From the NCBI GenBank assembly GCA_003260075.1, contig QLIY01000768.1, forward strand, positions 11,073 to 75,072: 64,000 nucleotides of DNA. Reading direction: 5' to 3'. The notes beneath the pieces were generated by a model. That model was not told where the DNA came from. It worked only from the letters and a program-made list of their open reading frames with translations, and ran no database searches. A program made the translations under genes and the position numbers. Of the stretch, positions 57,801-64,000 are shown piece after piece. Position 1 is the stretch's first letter. Each line of letters begins with the position of its first letter. The DNA is from Phallusia mammillata (Eukaryota; Chordata; Ascidiacea; Phlebobranchia; Ascidiidae).

Positions 57801-59692
57801 AGCCTTCTCATCTATCAATAAAATGTGACATTAGCAATAATAAACTGCTGCTCATCACGATAAGAAATTGTTTGTTGACACAGGAAGTAAAAAAGATTGA
57901 CTCATTGTGTGGGTGATGCTTGTGCTTTGCATCAAACCAAAACAGAGAAGCTCTTTTACTCGTAAAATTACCAAACTTCCTTTCATTAACCTGCATATGA
58001 TAAGTGTGTATCAAAACTATCATAACGTTTTGTTTTTACTTCATCATATTAATGTGCAAGTAGACCCAATACGGCAAATGTTAGCAAGTTAAAACAATAC
58101 ATTATGCAGAAATGCTTAACATTGGTGTAAAGCTGTGCCTTCCAAAGCTGATTTATTCCTTGGCCCAAATATTTGGTCGTTTTGTGGCTCATGACATGAT
58201 GCTAAGCCTAAAATTTTACTAATGTAAGATCACAAGCAGTTACGATACATAACAACACTGAGTTATGATACATACATGACTACAAACTTATTTAATGACA
58301 CTGCAAGTTCAAATCTCTGCTGACCTATTACCGTCAGTTTAGTAACAACAGAACTTTCCTTTCTATGCATGAATTTAATGTGTTTTTGTTTCAGACAAGT
58401 GTTGCATTGGAACAAGCTAAGAATGGTCCGTTGAGCAGAACGTCGTCTTTACAGTCGGACCCCGGACAAGTTGACCTTGGGTCAGACTCATCCCCGACCT
58501 TGGCTTCACCGACCCAGACCAACAATATCAACCAACTGAGTGCCACTTTGTTGCAAGGTTAGTTTGTAGTACTTATGTTGTTAACTGTTGTTTGTTGCTG
58601 TTGTCATCTGTATGGGTGCCAGGAAGTTTTATGTGGTATTCAATCACATGTTTGCTGTTGTTGTAAGGCCTGAACACTTGGAAAAAAAACATATATATGG
58701 AACAAAATTCTTTAAATGTAGTGTTCTTCTGTTTGCAAACTTGAAACAACAACTAATAGGTTTTAAAGCAGGAAGTAAAAAATAAAAATCATGTTTGGAA
58801 AAACCCAAACCCCAAGGTTTAATAAAATGTCTTACATTGTTGCATGTGTTAAGAGTCCGAAGGCAATAGTCGGTTTTGTGTATGGCAAAATCGTTTGAAT
58901 TTAAGATATGTGATATAGGATGTTGATGTAAACCCTGTGGTGCAGTTTGACCACCTAATACTTATAGTTGGTGTTTGAAGAACTCCTATGCAGCAGTTTT
59001 GGCTTAACCACCTAAAACTTTTGGTGATGTTTGTTCAGGTGCTGCAACGTCCATGTTGGCTGCCGGGGCAAGCGGTTCAATTTCAACCGATACAGACCCA
59101 CAATCCCCTTCGCCTGTTGCTATGGCGCCCGGCCTCACTCAACAGTCGCCGTCCATTTCATCTGCATCTGCCTCATATGTCTACCCCTCACACCATCTGC
59201 AATCTGCCGTACTGCAACAGGTAAATGGGTTTAATGTCGCCAAATATGCTTGTGCCAAACTGTTTCAATATTAAACCTCATCTACCAGTAAAAACCTCAT
59301 GCAACAGATAACTGGGAAAATAAGCAAGACTGATGGTGTGTTATCAATGGCGCCCTGCTTGGCACAGTGGGTCCCAACCTTTTTGTCCTGTGCACCCTTT
59401 TAGTCGATATTCAAATATAATTCCCCCCACAAATTTAGTTTGCTAAAATATTGTGCAGCAATAACACATAGCAGAGACAACCAGTAAGAGATTAATATTG
59501 TGACACAAATTCCCCCCCTACAACTTACAAAATTCCTCCCTGGTTGGGAACCACTGGCTTAGCATGATTTGTGAACAAACCACACTAGCTGTTTGAATAT
59601 GAAACCTACTTAGAGCTGTCTGTTTGATTTGCGACAGGATTTCAATGATGTTTTTTTATCTTTTTACTTTGCAGCAGTTTCCACGCAGATGA
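54878..59692 (+). CDS. Glutamine-rich protein with two HMG boxes
   Basis: Nine coding exons: 54878-54884, 55587-55682, 55769-56037, 56558-56836, 57151-57378, 57442-57567, 58395-58557, 59039-59220, 59675-59692, giving 455 residues (stop TGA). It starts MADGQQGQGGQQFNTNDYYL, followed by a glycine stretch and a long glutamine-rich region (about 75-150). Next come a basic AT-hook-like stretch (RRGRKPTDKKKRKRH), HMG box A (about 189-260, from WVKRPTTAYLYF) and box B (about 267-335, from RPKRPPSAYFLFLADFR). The tail is Ser/Thr/Pro-rich. HMG boxes bind and bend DNA; the protein is presumably nuclear. Q-rich double-box proteins such as Drosophila Dsp1 have a similar layout, but the boxes are not a close match and I assign no orthologue. 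The intron after 57378 has a GC donor (AAG|gcatgt). Confidence 0.92.
57597..57712. mobile_element. MITE family A copy, one-armed
   Basis: This is the arm GCTATTGCTGCCAGGCATAA through AGAGCTCTTCTGGCAAA and CTGACGTTTCGGCGTCC to the central GGTAAATAACAC. It lies in intron 6 of the HMG-box gene. Confidence 0.75.
59365..59556. mobile_element. hAT MITE with 8-bp target duplication in last HMG-box gene intron
   Basis: The left end is CAGTGGGTCCCAACCTTTTT and the right end TGGTTGGGAACCACTG. The flanks GCTTGGCA (59357-59364) and GCTTAGCA (59557-59564) match at 7 of 8. Length is 192 bp, non-coding. Confidence 0.85.
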
Positions 59693-61274
59693 ATTCGCTG
59701 CTGTGTGAATTTCTGAAATAACCAGCCACATTCGGCAGCAGAGAGCAGCGGAAAACCTTTGTACAAAATCTTATGTGTCGTCATTTCATCCCACCTGACT
59801 TGTATTACATCAGCCAAGAAACCTCACTAATGTGGTGCTTCACCAAGAGGGACTTCCCCCTACGACCCCCTCGGGGCTGCTGGCCGCTCTAGTGCTTTGG
59901 ATTAATCGGGGCTACTGGCCGCTAGTGCTTCGGATTAAGCTCGGACTGTTGCAACGCACAAAAGTCTTCAATAGAAAGGTGTCAGGTGCAGAAAATACCT
60001 CGCGGCGATTGCACTTTTTATTTTGCCAATTATTTTATCGGTCGTTTTCATGTTCATGTTCCGATCAACCCGAGTATGACCACGAACAATTACCCGCCAC
60101 TCCCCCATAATTCGTGATAGTGCCTTTCCAGCAATTGTCGCCCCCCCAAACTCCATGATATGTTCCTCCTCTGATACCTCGCCTCCTCCCAGGCCACTGT
60201 CTAACGTTGGACCTCATTTACATCACGTGGTACTTTGGAACAGAAAAACTCGGACCAGCTCATCACGTGACTCCTACCTCAGTGACGTAACAACCGCGCA
60301 TTTTTTTTTATTTTTCTAAACCTTTGTATCTCCCTGTGCTGCCACCGTGCGGCCGGCGGCGGCGACCACGTGATACTTTCTGTAGCAAAATTGACCAATC
60401 AGTGGGAAGCGCGTCATGTTCGTTTGTGACATCACACACACGCATTGTTGTACATATTTATCTCATAACAATACTATCGAGTATTTTTCCGCCCTTAATT
60501 TTTGTTGTTAATTAGTGATACGACTTGTAACTAACACTCATACGTAGAAAATTGAAGCCGCGATCTTGTGGAAAATCTACTAACACCTTACTTCACGGGA
60601 CACCCACATTTAGCGACAGGTGGCGCAAAGAGCACTTTTCACATTTAAAACGTTATATCTCTAAACATGCTCACGGCCAGAGCTGTAAAGGTCCGGGGTA
60701 AGGTATTAGCATTTAAAATTTAATAAAACTAACAAAAAAACTTAAAAACTATTTTCCCAACCCAACCCCTCTTTAGCCGCTAAATAAATAATTCAGCTCT
60801 TTACGCCACTATGTAAAAGTGATTCTCCCGTGAGTTATGGTGTTAATAGCTCTACCCGATCTTTTGACCAAAGGCCTTCATCATCTAGTAGGGGAATTCC
60901 CGTGATATTATGATTTTTGTGGTCACCACCATATATATCTTTTTGTAAACGTTACTGCCAATTCGTGTTTGTTGTGTGCTGGCCTCTTCAATTTACACTC
61001 AAAGGTTGAAATTTTCGCCCAAACACTACTTTTTTAAATCAGCCTCAGGGAAATGAATGTCAAAAAATCCCATTCCCGTATTTCGTGCCCGGCTCAAAAA
61101 GTTTTCCGCGACAAATTCACTCAAAGCGAAATATTTCATTAAAACTCCAGTATTACCAGGATTCATGGACTAATAGCAATAACTAATAAAAATTCAATTT
61201 GTGAAAACTTGTGGGTGTTATGTAATGCCACCTGATATATGAGAAGCAGGATTGCAAATTTGTGTGGTAAATAC

Positions 61275-61729
<455 letters not shown>

Positions 61730-61970
61730 GTAAATACTGGTTTGCTTTGATAACAACACGCGTCTGATAGTAATGTTTTGCTTTCTTATGAAGTCTGACA
61801 TTTTTCTTGACGTTACAATGCAAATCACATGGCGGGTGTTGTTTTTGGGCGATTTGCAAATTACAGGCAGAAAATTTTGAATCCAAAAAGTTGAAAATGA
61901 AACAAAACGCGCAAATTCACGCGAACCATATTTAGGCAGTAAATGTAATCATTTTACTGACAACCTTAAC

Positions 61971-62560
61971 CAGGGTTGGGGAACCTTTTTGTTTGTTAAG
62001 GCCGCCAAACGGTTTATCGACACTCGTTTAGGCCGCACAGACTATTTCCCAGGCCAAGGACAGTGGTGTTCAAACTTTTTGACTTTACAGAATGGTCGTT
62101 TTAATATTCCCTTGTAGAGTTGTAGGACTTACGGTCCAAGCTAAATAAAATTCCTCACTACATTTCCACCCTCACTATAACATTGGGGATTTTATTAATG
62201 CAGAAACTCTCTTGTTTACCAATATTAATCTAATAGCAGCTTGTGACATCACAGACGGGTTTAAGACATTCGGTTATGCGCAAACAATTGTTTTTTGCAA
62301 CACAAGTAAGATTGTAGAACCTGGGTCTCTTGGCAGACCCACGGATATCGCTTTGTGTACCAGTACGCAACCGCTTGGCTCTAGTTTCAAAACCGCTGCC
62401 CTAGAACCAATCAAATAGTAATGTGGAATAAAGGTAGAAAAATACGTTTCTGTCTAGTTTTTAGCGTCTGGTGCAGTGTGTATTCTCAACATCCTAAATT
62501 GTATTCTGACATCGAAGGTCGCACTTAGTGCCCTAAAAGGCCGCAGGTTCCCCACCCCTG
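61971..62560. mobile_element. hAT non-autonomous element (590 bp)
   Basis: The ends are CAGGGTTGGGGAACCTTTTT and AGGTTCCCCACCCCTG, with paired AAGGCCGC and GCGGCCTT-type inner arms. The 8-bp flanks ACCTTAAC and ACCTAAAC differ at one base. Confidence 0.88.
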
Positions 62561-63427
62561 ACCTAAACATTCTACAAACTGGGTTTTCAGTCCCCTATGA
62601 GCCGTGAGATGGTTTCAGCAAGTCCAATGAACGTTTTGAAGAGAACTTCGTAACCCGAATGTGTTCATAGGAAATTCCACCAATATCTACTTTGCAATTT
62701 CAGGGGGACCACCAAATTGACCAAAAGCCTTGTGGGCTTTCTGCAATCATATATAAGTTGCAGGTATAATATTATGCGGAACGTGCAAAAGTCTGCTGTA
62801 GAAATGATCTATCTTCCCTCATAGATAACGAACGGTTGCAATTGCTACGAAAAATTAGTAAATTAAATTTCTGTTTAGTAGTGTTTGTAATACATTAACT
62901 GTCCTCATTATTCCAGACATATCAAGTACTAAGTGTTGTTGTGGAAGTAATTGTGTTAATTAACTGGTTAATTTAAGATTTTGTTTAGGGCCGATGCACA
63001 CACAATGCGATGGATAAATAAACTGTTTGAAATGTGTTCGGCATTCGAAAAGTAGGGGGAAGTTTATCACTTAAATTCCACAATTCGAAAAGTCGGTTGA
63101 CAACGCATCATGCAGACTCGAGAGGACCAAACGTATGCAACAAAAATCCTAGTGGACCCCCAAAATATAAATCTGCACACGCAGTTCCAGTTTATAGCAA
63201 AAAACAGATTTTCGAGTTGAAACAAAGGCCGCTTTAGTTTTAAAGTCGGGGTGAAGACTGTTTAGTTCCAAAAAACAAACAAAACTAATTTCTGGTGATT
63301 TTTTTTTTATTTCACATGTCAATCCAAGTGTCATATTACTCTGTTGAAACCAATTCCATCTTAGACGAAACCAGTCAACTCGCACAGCTAAGGTATTAGT
63401 TGTGATGTTGGACAGCTTTGTGGCGTC

Positions 63428-63443
63428 GGGGATGTAGCTCAGA

Positions 63444-63478
<35 letters not shown>

Positions 63479-63500
63479 TGATCGATGCCCGGCATCTCCA
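63428..63500 (+). tRNA. tRNA-Ala (anticodon AGC)
   Basis: This 73-nt sequence folds as a full cloverleaf. The acceptor stem GGGGATG pairs with CATCTCC (one G-T pair). The A box is TAGCTCAGATGGTAGAG. The anticodon stem CGCGC/GCGCG encloses the loop TTAGCAT with AGC at 63461-63463, and the B box is GATCGATGC. No intron and no encoded CCA, as expected for a nuclear gene. No SINE body follows it, so it looks like a genuine gene. Confidence 0.93.
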
Positions 63501-64000
63501 CTTGTTTTGTTCACTGCTTTTAAATATCTCTTTGCGCTAAATGTCAATGCATGTTCGTACAAACTACATTAAACCGCTTTTTAAAGAGAATTAGCCTACC
63601 TGACTGAAAATAACGACCAACTGTAGCAATCAGCAAAAGGGTTTTTCCTGGACCTGTTGGGTTGCGACTTTTCGGGCTTATGACATTTTTGTTATTTTGT
63701 GACAATTATGAAAAGCAGAGCTTGGTTACTTTAAACGAAACACGACAAAAAAGGCGTCACTGCATAAAGTGTTGTTTCGTGCTACAGAAAAAAGTACATT
63801 AGAACTCTGTGGTCCTTAAATTGATTGAAAAAACATTCAAAAAATGTTTGGAAAAAATAGAGTAAACCAATAGTGGCGTTCTGGTTTGTAAACCAAGATC
63901 ATGCAATAAACTTGACTCCACAAATGTTCTTCTTATAGAAACAAATATCTATAAAGGAAACTATTTCTGCAATCAGACACAAACTGAATGGAAGTAAAAC
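63501..64000. other. Sequence downstream of tRNA-Ala, nothing recognised
   Basis: AT-rich sequence with no splice-supported exon, repeat or RNA gene that I could identify. Confidence 0.4.

Overview
This window is animal nuclear DNA from an ascidian tunicate, most likely a Ciona-type genome. The evidence is compact spliceosomal introns, AT-rich non-coding DNA, many small non-autonomous DNA transposons and tRNA-derived SINEs, and protein families at about the similarity expected of an invertebrate chordate. I identified genes by joining exons by hand (GT-AG or GC-AG borders, preserved phase) and matching the products to known families. The species is inference.

Layout. 1-1561 (+): the last three exons (UBA and RING) of an inhibitor-of-apoptosis gene. 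6544-12625 (+): a complete paralogue with three BIR domains, a UBA and a RING, the XIAP layout. The two are a tandem segmental duplication. 16025-34727 (-): a voltage-gated calcium channel alpha2-delta subunit of about 26 exons. 37239-46151 (-): a five-exon Sulfotransfer_4-type protein of 247 residues. 46915-51805 (+): the splicing factor LUC7L3 (11 exons, 444 residues), divergent from the sulfotransferase across 763 bp. 54878-59692 (+): a glutamine-rich protein with two HMG boxes (9 coding exons, 455 residues). 63428-63500 (+): tRNA-Ala(AGC). The gene spacers and introns carry about ten copies of one MITE family, six or more hAT-type elements (several with 8-bp target duplications), pogo-like MITEs and tRNA-SINEs. 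The genes share no evident pathway, and I see no operon, CRISPR array or other multi-gene system.

The strongest unexplained signal is the set of poly-G runs. There are 21 runs of 10-12 G (one is C), seven long runs of 29-99, and none of 8 or 9. Most short runs lie between two local copies of the same sequence, and two conserved alpha2-delta exons run straight into poly-G with expected residues missing. I read these as assembly gap placeholders, with allelic contig overlaps left unmerged beside them, rather than biology. Single 'n' characters at 14102, 30059 and 38325 also sit at duplication joints. Exon duplications next to poly-G should therefore be treated as suspect.

Biological points worth checking are: a BIR1 domain lacking its zinc-ligand histidine, GC-AG introns in LUC7L3 and in the HMG-box gene, a large excess of the CRE octamer TGACGTCA over the alpha2-delta gene, and a predicted C-terminal membrane anchor on the sulfotransferase-like protein.
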